Shown here in pieces: positions 33,623 through 42,677 of a DNA stretch of 64,000 nucleotides. A program made the translations under genes and the position numbers. Under the pieces are notes generated by a model that ran no database searches, was not told the origin of the DNA, and was given only the letters and a program-made list of their open reading frames with translations. How positions within the stretch are numbered: position 1 is the first letter of the stretch; each line of letters starts with the position of its first letter. Source of the DNA: JBGQOG01 sp052113705 (GTDB taxonomy: Bacteria > Pseudomonadota > Alphaproteobacteria > Rhodobacterales > Rhodobacteraceae); assembly GCF_052113705.1 (NCBI RefSeq), contig NZ_JBGQOG010000006.1:62001-126000 (forward strand), read 5' to 3'.

Positions 33623-34990
33623 ATGGCAACCGAAATTCTCATGCCCGCCCTGTCTCCGACGATGGAGGAAGGCACGCTGGCCAAATGGCTGGTGAAGGAA
33701 GGCGATACGGTCAAATCCGGCCAGATCCTCGCCGAGATCGAAACCGACAAAGCGACGATGGAGTTCGAAGCGGTGGATGAAGGCGTGATGGGCAAATTGC
33801 TGATCGCCGAAGGCACCGCTGGCGTGAAGGTGAACACCGCCATCGCCGTCCTGCTGGAAGAAGGCGAAGAGGCCGGTGCAACGCCGAAGGCCCCCGCCGC
33901 CGAGGCAGCCCCCGCACCGGCAGCCGCCGCCGCGCCTGCGGCCGCGACCGCTGCCGCCCCCGCCGCGCCGAAAGCCGACCTCTCGCCGGATTGGCCGGAA
34001 GGCACGCCAATGAAAACCATGACCGTGCGGGAAGCGCTGCGCGAAGCCATGGCCGAGGAAATGCGCGGCAATCCCAATGTCTTCCTGATGGGGGAAGAAG
34101 TCGGTGAATACCAAGGCGCCTATAAGATCAGCCAGGGTCTTCTGGATGAGTTCGGCCCCAAACGCGTCATCGACACCCCGATCACCGAGCATGGCTTTGC
34201 CGGGATCGCCGTCGGCGCCTCCTTTGGCGGGCTGAACCCGATTGTCGAGTTCATGACCTTCAACTTCGCCATGCAGGCGATTGACCACATCATCAACTCG
34301 GCGGCGAAAACCCTCTATATGTCGGGCGGCCAGATGGGCGCACCGATGGTGTTCCGCGGCCCGAACGGCGCGGCTGCCCGCGTCGGCGCGCAGCATAGCC
34401 AGTGCTACGCCGCCTGGTATGCGCAGATCCCCGGCCTGAAAGTCGTGATGCCCTATTCGGCCGCCGACGCGAAGGGCCTGCTGAAACAGGCGATCCGCGA
34501 TCCGAACCCGGTGATCTTCCTCGAGAACGAAATCCTCTACGGCCGCTCCTTCGAGGTACCGGTGCTTGACGATTTCACCATCCCCTTCGGCAAGGCCAAA
34601 ATCTGGCGCGAAGGCACGGATGTGACGCTGGTTTCCTTTGGCATCGGCGTCAGCCATGCGCTGGAAGCGGCCGAGAAACTCGCAGCAGAAGGCATCTCGG
34701 CGGAAGTGATCGACCTGCGCACCCTGCGCCCGATCGACTACGACACCGTGCTGGCCTCGGTGATGAAAACCAACCGCTGCGTCACCGTGGAAGAGGGCTT
34801 CCCGGTGGGCTCGATCGGCAACCACCTGTCCTCGGTGATCATGGAACGCGCCTTCGACTACCTCGACGCGCCGGTGATCAACTGCACGGGCAAAGACGTG
34901 CCGATGCCCTATGCCGCAAACCTCGAAAAGCTGGCGCTGATCACTCCCGATGAAGTGGTCGCCGCTGTCAAAAAAGTCACCTACCGCTAA
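33623..34990 (+). CDS. pdhB: Pyruvate dehydrogenase E1 component, beta subunit with N-terminal lipoyl domain
   Basis: 455-aa fusion: a lipoyl domain (residues 1-82, lipoyl-Lys in IETDKATMEFE), an Ala/Pro linker (about 88-120), then the E1-beta transketolase-like domain (MTVREALREAMAEEMRGNPNV onwards, with GEEVGEYQGAYKIS and FEVPVLDDFTIPFG). Lipoylated E1-beta subunits are known from Zymomonas and several alphaproteobacteria and are not a cloning artefact. Its lipoyl domain differs from that of the downstream E2 at only two of 82 residues. TAAGGAG provides the ribosome site. Confidence 0.97.
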   Translation: MATEILMPALSPTMEEGTLAKWLVKEGDTVKSGQILAEIETDKATMEFEAVDEGVMGKLLIAEGTAGVKVNTAIAVLLEEGEEAGATPKAPAAEAAPAPAAAAAPAAATAAAPAAPKADLSPDWPEGTPMKTMTVREALREAMAEEMRGNPNVFLMGEEVGEYQGAYKISQGLLDEFGPKRVIDTPITEHGFAGIAVGASFGGLNPIVEFMTFNFAMQAIDHIINSAAKTLYMSGGQMGAPMVFRGPNGAAARVGAQHSQCYAAWYAQIPGLKVVMPYSAADAKGLLKQAIRDPNPVIFLENEILYGRSFEVPVLDDFTIPFGKAKIWREGTDVTLVSFGIGVSHALEAAEKLAAEGISAEVIDLRTLRPIDYDTVLASVMKTNRCVTVEEGFPVGSIGNHLSSVIMERAFDYLDAPVINCTGKDVPMPYAANLEKLALITPDEVVAAVKKVTYR

Positions 34991-35001
34991 GGGGAACAGC
35001 C

Positions 35002-36291
35002 ATGGCAACCGAGATTCTGATGCCCGCGCTCTCGCCCACGATGGAAGAGGGCACGCTGGCCAAATGGCTGGTGAAAGAAGGCGATACGGTGAAATCCGGC
35101 GATATCCTCGCCGAGATTGAAACCGACAAGGCGACGATGGAGTTTGAGGCGGTGGACGAAGGCGTGATGGGCAAGATCCTGATCGCCGAAGGCACGGCCG
35201 GGGTGAAAGTGAACACCGCCATCGCCGTCCTGCTGGAAGAAGGCGAAAGCGCCGATGCCGCCCCCGCCGCCAAAGCCGCCGCAGCTCCCGCTGCGGCCCC
35301 GGCGGCAGCAGCACCCGCCGCAGCGGCAACCTCCAGCGCCCCCGCTCCGGCCGCGCCCAAGGCCGACGGCAACCGAGTCTTCGCCTCGCCCCTCGCCCGT
35401 CGCATCGCGGCGGACAAGGGTCTGGACCTGACCACGCTGAAAGGCTCCGGCCCGCATGGCCGCATCGTCAAGGCCGATGTGGAAAATGCGACCGCCGCGC
35501 CGAAAGCCGCCCCCGCAGCCGCCGCACCGGCAGCCGCTCCGGCTCCGGCCGCCGCCCCCGCGGTTTCCGCCAGCAATGTGGCGAAAATGTACGAGGGTCG
35601 CAGCTATACCGAGGTTCCGCTCGACGGCATGCGCAAGACCATCGCCGCCCGTCTGACCGAGGCCAAGCAGACCATCCCGCATTTCTACCTGCGCCGCGAA
35701 GTGAACCTCGATGCGCTGATGGCGTTCCGGGGCGAGCTGAACAAGAAGGTCGAAGCCCGCGGCATCAAGCTCTCGGTCAATGATTTCATCATCAAAGCCT
35801 GCGCCCTCGCGCTGCAGGCGGTGCCGGATGCCAATGCCGTCTGGGCAGGCGACCGCGTGCTGAAGATGAAAGCCTCGGATGTGGCTGTGGCCGTCGCCAT
35901 CGAAGGCGGCCTCTTCACCCCGGTGCTGAAAGATGCCGAAGCCAAATCGCTCTCGGCCCTCTCCTCCGAGATGAAAGACCTCGCGGGCCGGGCACGTAAC
36001 CGCAAGCTCGCGCCGCATGAATATCAGGGCGGCAGCTTTGCCATCTCCAACCTCGGGATGATGGGGGTCGAAAACTTCGACGCCGTGATCAACCCGCCGC
36101 ATGGCGCGATTCTCGCCGTCGGTGCCGGGGTGAAAAAACCCATCGTCGGCAAATCGGGCGAGATTGAAGTGGCGACGATGATGTCGATGACCCTTTCGGT
36201 CGATCACCGGGTGATCGACGGCGCGCTGGGGGCAGAACTGCTGAAAGCCATCGTCGAATATCTGGAAAACCCGATGGGTATGCTGGCCTGA
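35002..36291 (+). CDS. pdhC: Pyruvate dehydrogenase E2, dihydrolipoyllysine acetyltransferase
   Basis: Core acetyltransferase of the complex, 429 aa. Order: a single lipoyl domain (1-82), an Ala/Pro linker, a peripheral subunit-binding domain (about 130-165, VFASPLARRIAADKGLDLTT), a second Ala/Pro linker, and the catalytic domain ending with the active-site DHRVIDGALGAELL. No E3 (lipoamide dehydrogenase) gene follows; a strong terminator lies 17 nt past the stop, so E3 is encoded elsewhere. Ribosome site TAAGGGG. Confidence 0.97.
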   Translation: MATEILMPALSPTMEEGTLAKWLVKEGDTVKSGDILAEIETDKATMEFEAVDEGVMGKILIAEGTAGVKVNTAIAVLLEEGESADAAPAAKAAAAPAAAPAAAAPAAAATSSAPAPAAPKADGNRVFASPLARRIAADKGLDLTTLKGSGPHGRIVKADVENATAAPKAAPAAAAPAAAPAPAAAPAVSASNVAKMYEGRSYTEVPLDGMRKTIAARLTEAKQTIPHFYLRREVNLDALMAFRGELNKKVEARGIKLSVNDFIIKACALALQAVPDANAVWAGDRVLKMKASDVAVAVAIEGGLFTPVLKDAEAKSLSALSSEMKDLAGRARNRKLAPHEYQGGSFAISNLGMMGVENFDAVINPPHGAILAVGAGVKKPIVGKSGEIEVATMMSMTLSVDHRVIDGALGAELLKAIVEYLENPMGMLA

Positions 36292-36308
36292 TCCGGCTCA
36301 AATACCTG

Positions 36309-36338
36309 AAAAAGCCCGCAGATTTCTGCGGGCTTTTT
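36309..36338. terminator. Intrinsic terminator after pdhC
   Basis: 14-bp stem AAAAAGCCCGCAGA (36309-36322) with TCTGCGGGCTTTTT (36325-36338) and a TT loop, followed by TATTG. Ends the pdh operon; symmetric enough to work on both strands. Confidence 0.92.
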
Positions 36339-36401
36339 TATTGCTGCGGCGAATGTTGCAGCCCCCCCAGAGCGCGCCCACTGCCGCAACAACACAAACG
36401 C

Positions 36402-36426
36402 AAAACGCCGGAGTTTCCCCCCGGCG
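36402..36426 (-). terminator. Intrinsic terminator after cysE
   Basis: On the - strand CGCCGG (36426-36421), a 9-nt loop and CCGGCG (36411-36406) are followed by TTTT (36405-36402). It lies 26 nt past the cysE stop and would end the GTA-cysE transcript. Confidence 0.7.
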
Positions 36427-36452
36427 CCCCACATCGCGTTGTCACAAACAGA

Positions 36453-37259
36453 TCACTTCTCGTGCAGGATCTGATCCATGTTCAGCGCCGGTTGCGGACA
36501 GCCCGCCTCGCCCACCACCCGCGCCGGCACCCCGGCCACGGTTGAGCAGCGCGGCACCGGGATCAGCACCACCGACCCCGCCGCGATCCGCGAGCATTCG
36601 CCCACATGGATATTGCCCAGCACCTTCGCTCCGGCACCAATCATCACCCCGTTGCCGATCTTCGGATGCCGGTCGCCATCCTCTTTCCCGGTGCCGCCCA
36701 ACGTCACCGAATGCAGCATCGAGACATTGTCACCCACCACCGCCGTCTCGCCGATGACGATGGAATGCGCATGGTCGATCATGATGCCCTGCCCCAGTTT
36801 CGCATTCGGATGGATATCCACCCCGAACACTTCCGAGACGCGCATCTGCACGAAATAGGCCATGTCCCGGCGGCCCTTCTGCCAAAGCCAATGGCCGACA
36901 CGGTAAGCCTGAACCGCCTGATATCCCTTGAAAAACAGCATCGGCTGCAACAGCCGGTGGCAGGCCGGATCGCGGTCATAAACCGCCATCAGATCGGCCC
37001 GCGCCGCCTGGCCCAGTTCGGGCGCATCGCTGTAGGCCTCATCGGCAATCTCGCGCAAAATCTGCTCGCTCATCTCGCCCGAGGCGAGTTTCAGCGAAAA
37101 GCGATAGGCCAACGCCCGCTCCATCGTCGCGTGATGCAAAAGGCCCGAATGGATCAGCCCGCCCAGCAGCGGCTCATCGCGCACGGCGGCCTCGGCCTCG
37201 TCGCAGATCCGGTTCCAGACCGGGTCGACCATCGCCATTTTCACGCGTTTTTCAGCCAT
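36453..37259 (-). CDS. cysE: Serine O-acetyltransferase
   Basis: Acetylates L-serine with acetyl-CoA, the first step of cysteine synthesis. 268 aa from MAEKRVKMAMVDPVWNRICD, with GGAGG upstream; a 21-codon extension lacks support. The N-terminal helical domain (AAVRDEPLLGGLIHSGLLHH) is followed by a left-handed beta-helix of hexapeptide repeats (GVMIGAGAKVLGNIHVGECS) with DIHPNAKLGQGIMIDHAHSI in the active site. cysE sits directly downstream of the GTA cluster, on the same strand, as in Rhodobacter capsulatus. GTA transcripts may read into it. Confidence 0.96.
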   Translation of the reverse strand: MAEKRVKMAMVDPVWNRICDEAEAAVRDEPLLGGLIHSGLLHHATMERALAYRFSLKLASGEMSEQILREIADEAYSDAPELGQAARADLMAVYDRDPACHRLLQPMLFFKGYQAVQAYRVGHWLWQKGRRDMAYFVQMRVSEVFGVDIHPNAKLGQGIMIDHAHSIVIGETAVVGDNVSMLHSVTLGGTGKEDGDRHPKIGNGVMIGAGAKVLGNIHVGECSRIAAGSVVLIPVPRCSTVAGVPARVVGEAGCPQPALNMDQILHEK

Positions 37260-37352
37260 CGCAGAGCCTCCGTTTGCCGTGAGCCTAACACATAGGCTGA
37301 AACAGGCATAGCGGAAGGGCATCCGAAGGAAAACCCCGCCCCGGCGCGCAGA

Positions 37353-37637
37353 TCACCGCCGCCGCCGGGCCACCAGCGCCGCAATCACCTCGGCCAGACA
37401 ATCGAGGTAATCGGGATCGCTGAGATGCGGCTCGGGCGGCAGCGGCCCCCGCATCGCCGCCCCCATCAGGCTGCCATTGCCCCAGTCGGGATGCGCCCGC
37501 CCCAACCGCTTTCGAAACCGGTCCGCCGCCTCGGCCCGCGCGATCAGCCAGTCCAGCTCGGCCCGCCGCCGCGCCACCGGCAGCGGCAACAGCGCCCGCG
37601 CCGCCGCCACCACATCGCCATGCATCACCTGCCGCAT
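37353..37637 (-). CDS. Small conserved-type protein at the end of the GTA operon
   Basis: 94-aa basic protein, MRQVMHGDVVAAARALLPLP ... SLMGAAMRGPLPPEPHLSDPDYLDCLAEVIAAL. It is translated 9 nt after the DUF2793 gene and precedes cysE, so it belongs to the GTA transcript by position. It is helical with many Arg/Ala residues. It looks like the small uncharacterised ORF seen at this place in other Rhodobacteraceae GTA loci, but I cannot assign a function. Whether it is packaged or is needed for particle production is unknown. Confidence 0.65.
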   Translation of the reverse strand: MRQVMHGDVVAAARALLPLPVARRRAELDWLIARAEAADRFRKRLGRAHPDWGNGSLMGAAMRGPLPPEPHLSDPDYLDCLAEVIAALVARRRR

Positions 37638-37646
37638 CTGCGCCCC

Positions 37647-38357
37647 TCACACCGAGGGCAGGCCAAGTTCCAGCCAATGCACCGCAAGCCGCACGGTCCC
37701 GCCCGCAAAACTCCCCCCGGTGGCGGTCAACATCAGCGTTTCCGGGCTGTAATAGGTCAGCGGCGCGCCCAAAGTCCCCCGCCCCCAGCTCCCCAGCCCC
37801 AGCCCGAGACCCGAGCCAAAGCGGTCCGGCGCCCCGGCATTGCCCAATTGCCAGCTGGTCAGCGTGCCGGTCAGCGCCACCGTCACCCGCGCCGTCACCC
37901 CGATCACCATCGCATGCGCCGGGATGACATAGGCCGTGGTCGATGTCGCCCCGGCACCGATCACATGGTCAATCTCGGCCAGCCCCGCCCGCAGCCCCGC
38001 CCCATGCGGCGAGAGGCTGAGCGCCCCCGCCACCCAATCCGCGCCCGAATGGATGGCGGGCAGCCCCTCATCCAGAATCTGCGCCCGCCACCCCGCCGCC
38101 GGATCGGCAAAGACCCAGCCGCCATTGCTGCCAATCGCCACCCGCCCCTCTTGCCCGGCCCAATCGTTCACCGCCCCCACCGGCACGCCATAGGTGGCCC
38201 CCTCCGCCACCACCGCCGGCGGCGTGGTAAGACTGCACGAGATCAGCACCAGCGGCACCAGCCCGTCCAGCCGCACCAAAGCCTCATTCACCGTCACATG
38301 CTTTTGCGCCTGCGCCGGGGCCAGCAGCGGCAGCGTCAGATTTCCCGTCTCAGCCAT
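37647..38357 (-). CDS. DUF2793 protein following GTA g15
   Basis: 236-aa protein starting MAETGNLTLPLLAPAQAQKH, which is diagnostic for DUF2793 (NLPLLAPAQAQKHVTVNEAL-type opening). The start overlaps the g15 stop by 8 nt, so it is translationally coupled to the GTA baseplate gene. The middle carries GWVFADPAAGWRAQILDEG and the C-terminus is beta-rich and Gly-rich (GLGLGLGSWGRGTL). Phage and GTA relatives suggest a tail-tip or fibre-related accessory protein (inference). A longer open frame upstream overlaps g15 and is not used. Confidence 0.82.
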   Translation of the reverse strand: MAETGNLTLPLLAPAQAQKHVTVNEALVRLDGLVPLVLISCSLTTPPAVVAEGATYGVPVGAVNDWAGQEGRVAIGSNGGWVFADPAAGWRAQILDEGLPAIHSGADWVAGALSLSPHGAGLRAGLAEIDHVIGAGATSTTAYVIPAHAMVIGVTARVTVALTGTLTSWQLGNAGAPDRFGSGLGLGLGSWGRGTLGAPLTYYSPETLMLTATGGSFAGGTVRLAVHWLELGLPSV

Positions 38358-41300
38358 TGATCTCTCTCCTCGCAAAGGGCCCCGGCCCGAATGTCTCCGA
38401 CAATTGCGCCACCTGAATCTCGAAGGGCCCGCTGACCGCATCCGCCGCCTGCGCCGCCGCCGTATAGGTCCAGGCGGCCTCGCCCAACACCAGCTCGCGC
38501 CGGATCGCGCCGCCCTGCACCACCCGCAGCAGATAGGCCTCGCTGCCCTCGCCCAGCGGCACTTCCACCGCCTCCCAGCCATCGCCGTCGATCCGCGTCC
38601 GCCGCACCCAGCGCAACGCCAGATCGCCGCCCAGCGCATCCGCCCGCAAATGCACCGGCGCATAGGGCCGCAGCCCCACCCCGGCAAAAGCCCGCACCAG
38701 ATGTTTGTAGGACGGATCGTCATAGCCCCGCCGGGCCGGGCCGATGCGGTAGTGCCGCACCAGCCCCCGCGCCGAGGGGGCCAGCGCGATCTGCGCGGGC
38801 GCGCCGTTCAGCAGCACCACCCGGCTGCCCACCGGCCAGACCTCCGGCATCACCCCATCGGTTCCCGCCTGCCCCCGGAGCCGCCCCGAGATCTCCCAGA
38901 GTCCCGGCGCCACCAGCACCGCTTGCGAAAACTGCATCACCTCCCAGACATCGCCATCGTCCGAGCCGATCGCCAGCGCATTCGCCCCCTCCAGCATCCG
39001 GCCGAGGCTCACCGCCTCCAGCGCCCCGCCGCTCAGCCTCACCCGCAATGCGGGCCCACGATCCAGCACCCCCGCAACCGCCCAGGGCAGCGCCGTCTGC
39101 GTCACCCCCAGCACCGCCTTGGCCGAGAGCGTGAGGTTCAGCGCATAGCCATTGTCCTCGGGCGCGGAATAGACCGCGACCGTCCCCGGCCAGGGGGTCG
39201 CCGTCACCGCCAGATGCGGCGCATAGGGATCCTCGGTCCCCGTCAGCAAAGGCAGATCCATGAAAACCGGCAGCACCGGCACCGGCGCGGCAAAGGCCTT
39301 CGGCACCACCCGCTCCTCCGCCTCATCCGAGGCCTGATAGACCCCCGCCTCCACCCGCACCGCCTCGATCTCCAGCGCCCCCGCCGTCTCGACCCGGTCC
39401 AGCCGATAGCGCGCCACCCCCTCGGGCGTGGTCAGCGCCACCACATCGCCTGCGCCCAGCGCGGCCCGCGACGGCGGCAGCGCAAAGCGTGCCCCATCCC
39501 GCGCCACCCGCGCCTCGGCCAGCCAGCGCTCCGCCGTGGCCTGCGCCTCGGCCCGCGTCATTGCCAGCGGCAGGGCCGTCTGCGCCGCCGCCGCCGCCGT
39601 CTCATCGGGGAACAAAGCCTCGACCGCCCGGGTCTCAAAATCCCCCTCGGCCTCGATGTAGCTCAAACGCACCCGGCCCATCATCTCGGCCTCAGGCGCG
39701 CGCAGTGTCTCCAGCCCCGCGCTATCATTGCCCAGCGCCAGATCCTGCAGACCCAGCGCCGCCGTCACCCGCCCGTCGCGCATGCGAAACACCAAGGCCC
39801 CCTCACGCTCCAGCGCCTCAAACCCATGCGCCAGCATCAGGGGTTGCAGCGCCGCCCGCCCGGTCTCATCCCCGGCCAAAGCATAGCCCCGCACCAGACC
39901 GTACAGCCCCGAAACATCGACCGACGAGAGCCCCGCCGCGCCACAAATCTCTGCCACCACCGAGGCCAGAGGCTGCGCCACCGCGCGGCCCGAAATCCAA
40001 TGCCCGCGCGCATAATTTCCGCCATCGGCCCAAAGCTCGGTATTGCCCGGAAAATACGGAAACGGCCGCATATCCCAGGCCCAGACATGCGCCCGCCCCA
40101 TCTCCAGCATCGGCCCCGCATAGACCCCCGACACCGGATTATGCGCCCCCCAATAATCCGCCATCGCCCGCAGATATTGCATCTGGATCAGCTCATCGCG
40201 CCGCCCGTCCGAGAAATAGGGCAGGCTCGATTCACTCGACTTCGGGTCAATGAATTTGTTCGGCTGATTGGTCCCCTTATCCACCGCCGCACAGCCAAGC
40301 TCGGTGAACCAGATCGGCTTGCCCTCCGGCACCCAGGCGCTCGCCACCGCCTGCCGCACGCCGCCAATCCGCTCGTGATGCGCATGGGCCCACCAGTTGC
40401 GGATGTCCTTCACCCGCCAGACCCAGGGCTCCCCCTCACCATCGGTGATCGGCGTGCGGATCTGCGCCGCCCGATGCGCCTCCGAGGCATAATACCAATC
40501 GTAGTACTCCCCACCCTCGATATTCGCCTGCAGGTAATCAAGGTTGTAAATCGCCCCCCAGCTGGCATCGAGGTGATCCTCCCCCGCCCGCCAATCCGAC
40601 AGCGGCAGGTAATTGTCGATGCCGACGAAATCGACATTTTCATCTGCCCAGAGCGGGTCCAGATGATAGCGCAGATCACCCTCCGGCGTCTGATAGCCGA
40701 AATATTCGCTCCAATCGGCGGCATAGCCGATCCTGGCACCCGGCAGGATCGCCCGCACCTCCGCCGCCAGCTGACGCAGCGCCGCCACCGCCGGAAAACT
40801 GTCCCCCGCCCCCCGGATCTGCGTTAGCCCGCGCAATTCAGAGCCGATGCAGAACGCCTCCACCCCGCCCGCCAGCGCGCAGAGATGCGCATAATGCAGG
40901 ATCATCCGCCGGAACGACCATTCCGCCGGACCGGAATAGACCACCGTCTCCCCGTCCACCGCAAAATCCCCCGGCGCGGCCGCCCCGAAAAAAGCTGCCA
41001 CCTCCGCCTCAGCCGCCGCCGTGCGGTCCGTGCTCCCCGCCATCCCCGGCGCAACCTCCAGCGTGATCCGCCCGCGCCAAGGCAGCACCGCCTGCTCCGC
41101 CCCGCCATAGGGATCGGGCAGAGCATTCCCCGCCAGCTGCTCCATCAGCACAAAGGGATAGAACATCACCGCCTTGCCCGCCGCCCGCAGCGCCGCAATC
41201 GCCTCGATCACCGCGCCATCCGCAGGCGTGCCGCCATAAACCACCCGGCCCTCGGCCCGCGCCACCAGCCCCGCCGCCGCCCGGTTCACGCCCGAGACGG

Positions 41301-42243
41301 TCCAGCTCATACTGTCGCCCTCAAACTCCGCCTGCTCCACCTTCGGCTGCACCTGACAGGCCCCGCAGCGCAGATCATCGCCAAACCAGCTCACGACCAG
41401 CGAAGTCGCACCGCACTTCGGCAGCTCCTCATCCAGCGCCTTCAGCGAGGTCGCAAAATCGCTCAGACCCGAGGGCGAGTTCACATTCCCCGCCCCGCTC
41501 TCCCCCAGCCCCAGATCGTAATGCACCGCCCGCGTCGCCAGCGCGAATTCCCCCGTCCCGGGGATCAGCGCCACCGCCTCTACCCCGCGCGTCAGATCCG
41601 GCACGCTGTCCACCAGCGCCCCCTGCGCCGCCCGCACCACCTCAAAGGTGAATTGCGGCACCCGGTTGCCAAACCGCTCCAGCGCCAGATCCTCGATCAC
41701 CACATAGGCAATCCCGCGATAGGCAGGCGCCATCCCCGCCCCCTCCACCGCCGCAATCTTCGGATCGGGCAGCTGATCCTCACCCCCGGCATAAACGCGG
41801 AAATTCAGCTCGGTCGGCGCCAGTTCGATCCCATCCGCCCAGATCCGCCCCACCCGCAAAATCTCGCCTTCACAGAGCGCCAGCGCCAGACTGACCGAAT
41901 AGCTGTAACTGGTCACCTTCGGCTGGCTCGGCACCCCCTTGCCCCCGCCCGAGGTGCTCTGCGTCTCGACAAAGCGCGTGGCCCAGATCACCTGCCCCGC
42001 CAGCCGCATCCGCCCCCAGACCCGCGCCACCGGATCGCCTTCCGAGGCCGAGGACAGCCGGAACCGGTCCACCCGCGGCCCCTCCACCGCCTGCGACCCC
42101 GCGCCCAGCAACCGCTGGTCGATCACCCGCCCCAGCGTCGCCCCCACCGCCCGGCCAATCACCGCGCCCGAGAGGCCCAGAACCGCACCGCCAAATCCCG
42201 CCCCCAAGGACGCCCCGGCAGCCGAGAGCAATATCGTGGCCAT
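38350..42243 (-). CDS. orfg15: GTA g15, baseplate megatron / TIM-barrel tail protein
   Basis: Largest gene of the cluster, 1297 aa. The N-terminus has a Gly/Ala-rich hydrophobic stretch (MATILLSAAGASLGAGFGGA). The middle contains a glycoside-hydrolase-like TIM-barrel region (IDNYLPLSDWRAGEDHLDAS; WFTELGCAAVDKGTNQPNKF), followed by phage-tail_3-like and fibronectin-like beta domains. In RcGTA this protein forms the baseplate megatron that contacts the recipient envelope. It overlaps g14 by 1 nt. An 877-codon open frame on the opposite strand is a high-GC shadow. Confidence 0.95.
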   Translation of the reverse strand: MATILLSAAGASLGAGFGGAVLGLSGAVIGRAVGATLGRVIDQRLLGAGSQAVEGPRVDRFRLSSASEGDPVARVWGRMRLAGQVIWATRFVETQSTSGGGKGVPSQPKVTSYSYSVSLALALCEGEILRVGRIWADGIELAPTELNFRVYAGGEDQLPDPKIAAVEGAGMAPAYRGIAYVVIEDLALERFGNRVPQFTFEVVRAAQGALVDSVPDLTRGVEAVALIPGTGEFALATRAVHYDLGLGESGAGNVNSPSGLSDFATSLKALDEELPKCGATSLVVSWFGDDLRCGACQVQPKVEQAEFEGDSMSWTVSGVNRAAAGLVARAEGRVVYGGTPADGAVIEAIAALRAAGKAVMFYPFVLMEQLAGNALPDPYGGAEQAVLPWRGRITLEVAPGMAGSTDRTAAAEAEVAAFFGAAAPGDFAVDGETVVYSGPAEWSFRRMILHYAHLCALAGGVEAFCIGSELRGLTQIRGAGDSFPAVAALRQLAAEVRAILPGARIGYAADWSEYFGYQTPEGDLRYHLDPLWADENVDFVGIDNYLPLSDWRAGEDHLDASWGAIYNLDYLQANIEGGEYYDWYYASEAHRAAQIRTPITDGEGEPWVWRVKDIRNWWAHAHHERIGGVRQAVASAWVPEGKPIWFTELGCAAVDKGTNQPNKFIDPKSSESSLPYFSDGRRDELIQMQYLRAMADYWGAHNPVSGVYAGPMLEMGRAHVWAWDMRPFPYFPGNTELWADGGNYARGHWISGRAVAQPLASVVAEICGAAGLSSVDVSGLYGLVRGYALAGDETGRAALQPLMLAHGFEALEREGALVFRMRDGRVTAALGLQDLALGNDSAGLETLRAPEAEMMGRVRLSYIEAEGDFETRAVEALFPDETAAAAAQTALPLAMTRAEAQATAERWLAEARVARDGARFALPPSRAALGAGDVVALTTPEGVARYRLDRVETAGALEIEAVRVEAGVYQASDEAEERVVPKAFAAPVPVLPVFMDLPLLTGTEDPYAPHLAVTATPWPGTVAVYSAPEDNGYALNLTLSAKAVLGVTQTALPWAVAGVLDRGPALRVRLSGGALEAVSLGRMLEGANALAIGSDDGDVWEVMQFSQAVLVAPGLWEISGRLRGQAGTDGVMPEVWPVGSRVVLLNGAPAQIALAPSARGLVRHYRIGPARRGYDDPSYKHLVRAFAGVGLRPYAPVHLRADALGGDLALRWVRRTRIDGDGWEAVEVPLGEGSEAYLLRVVQGGAIRRELVLGEAAWTYTAAAQAADAVSGPFEIQVAQLSETFGPGPFARREING

Positions 42244-42677
42244 CAGAGCCCCCTTTTTGGAAATTCAAACCGCGCCACCACCCGCCGCCGCCAGGGCGCG
42301 GAGAGCGGACTTTCCACCACCCCATGCCCGCCATAGGCATGCAGAAACGCCGCCGCTCCGGCGGCAATCCCCAGATGTTTCGCCACCCCGTCGCTGCGCA
42401 TCCGAAAGAGCAGCACTTGCCCGCCAGAGATCGGCACATCCGCCGCCAGCGGCCACAAATGCCGCAAGGCCGCCGCCCAAAGCGCCTCTTCCCGCGCAGG
42501 CTCCGCCCAATCGGCGCTATAGGGCGGCGGCACCTCCGGCTCAGCGCCATAGAGCCCGCGCCAGACGCCCCGGATCAGCCCGAGGCAATCACACCCCGCC
42601 CCCCGCACACTCGCCTGATGCAGATAGGGCGTGCCGAGCCATTTCCGCGCCTCGACCACAGCCTCCGCCCCGATCAC
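42243..42677 (-). CDS. orfg14: GTA g14, NlpC/P60 cell-wall peptidase
   Basis: 144-aa tail-tip peptidase. The catalytic Cys lies in SVRGAGCDCLGLIRGVW, the His in SDGVAKHLGIA, and EARKWLGTPYLHQA is the NlpC/P60 opening; this matches the phage-related peptidase family of GTA loci. In RcGTA the protein is part of the baseplate and cleaves peptidoglycan during DNA delivery. The start overlaps the g13 stop (ATGA). Confidence 0.95.
   Translation of the reverse strand: MIGAEAVVEARKWLGTPYLHQASVRGAGCDCLGLIRGVWRGLYGAEPEVPPPYSADWAEPAREEALWAAALRHLWPLAADVPISGGQVLLFRMRSDGVAKHLGIAAGAAAFLHAYGGHGVVESPLSAPWRRRVVARFEFPKRGL

Noticed and set aside
38194..40827. 877-codon open frame on the + strand opposite GTA g15
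   Set aside because: It is Arg/Pro/His-rich with no recognisable domain and is explained by the codon bias of g15 on the other strand. Other long antisense frames (47304-49277, 15413-17341, 21335-23029, 40885-42336) are the same kind of shadow.
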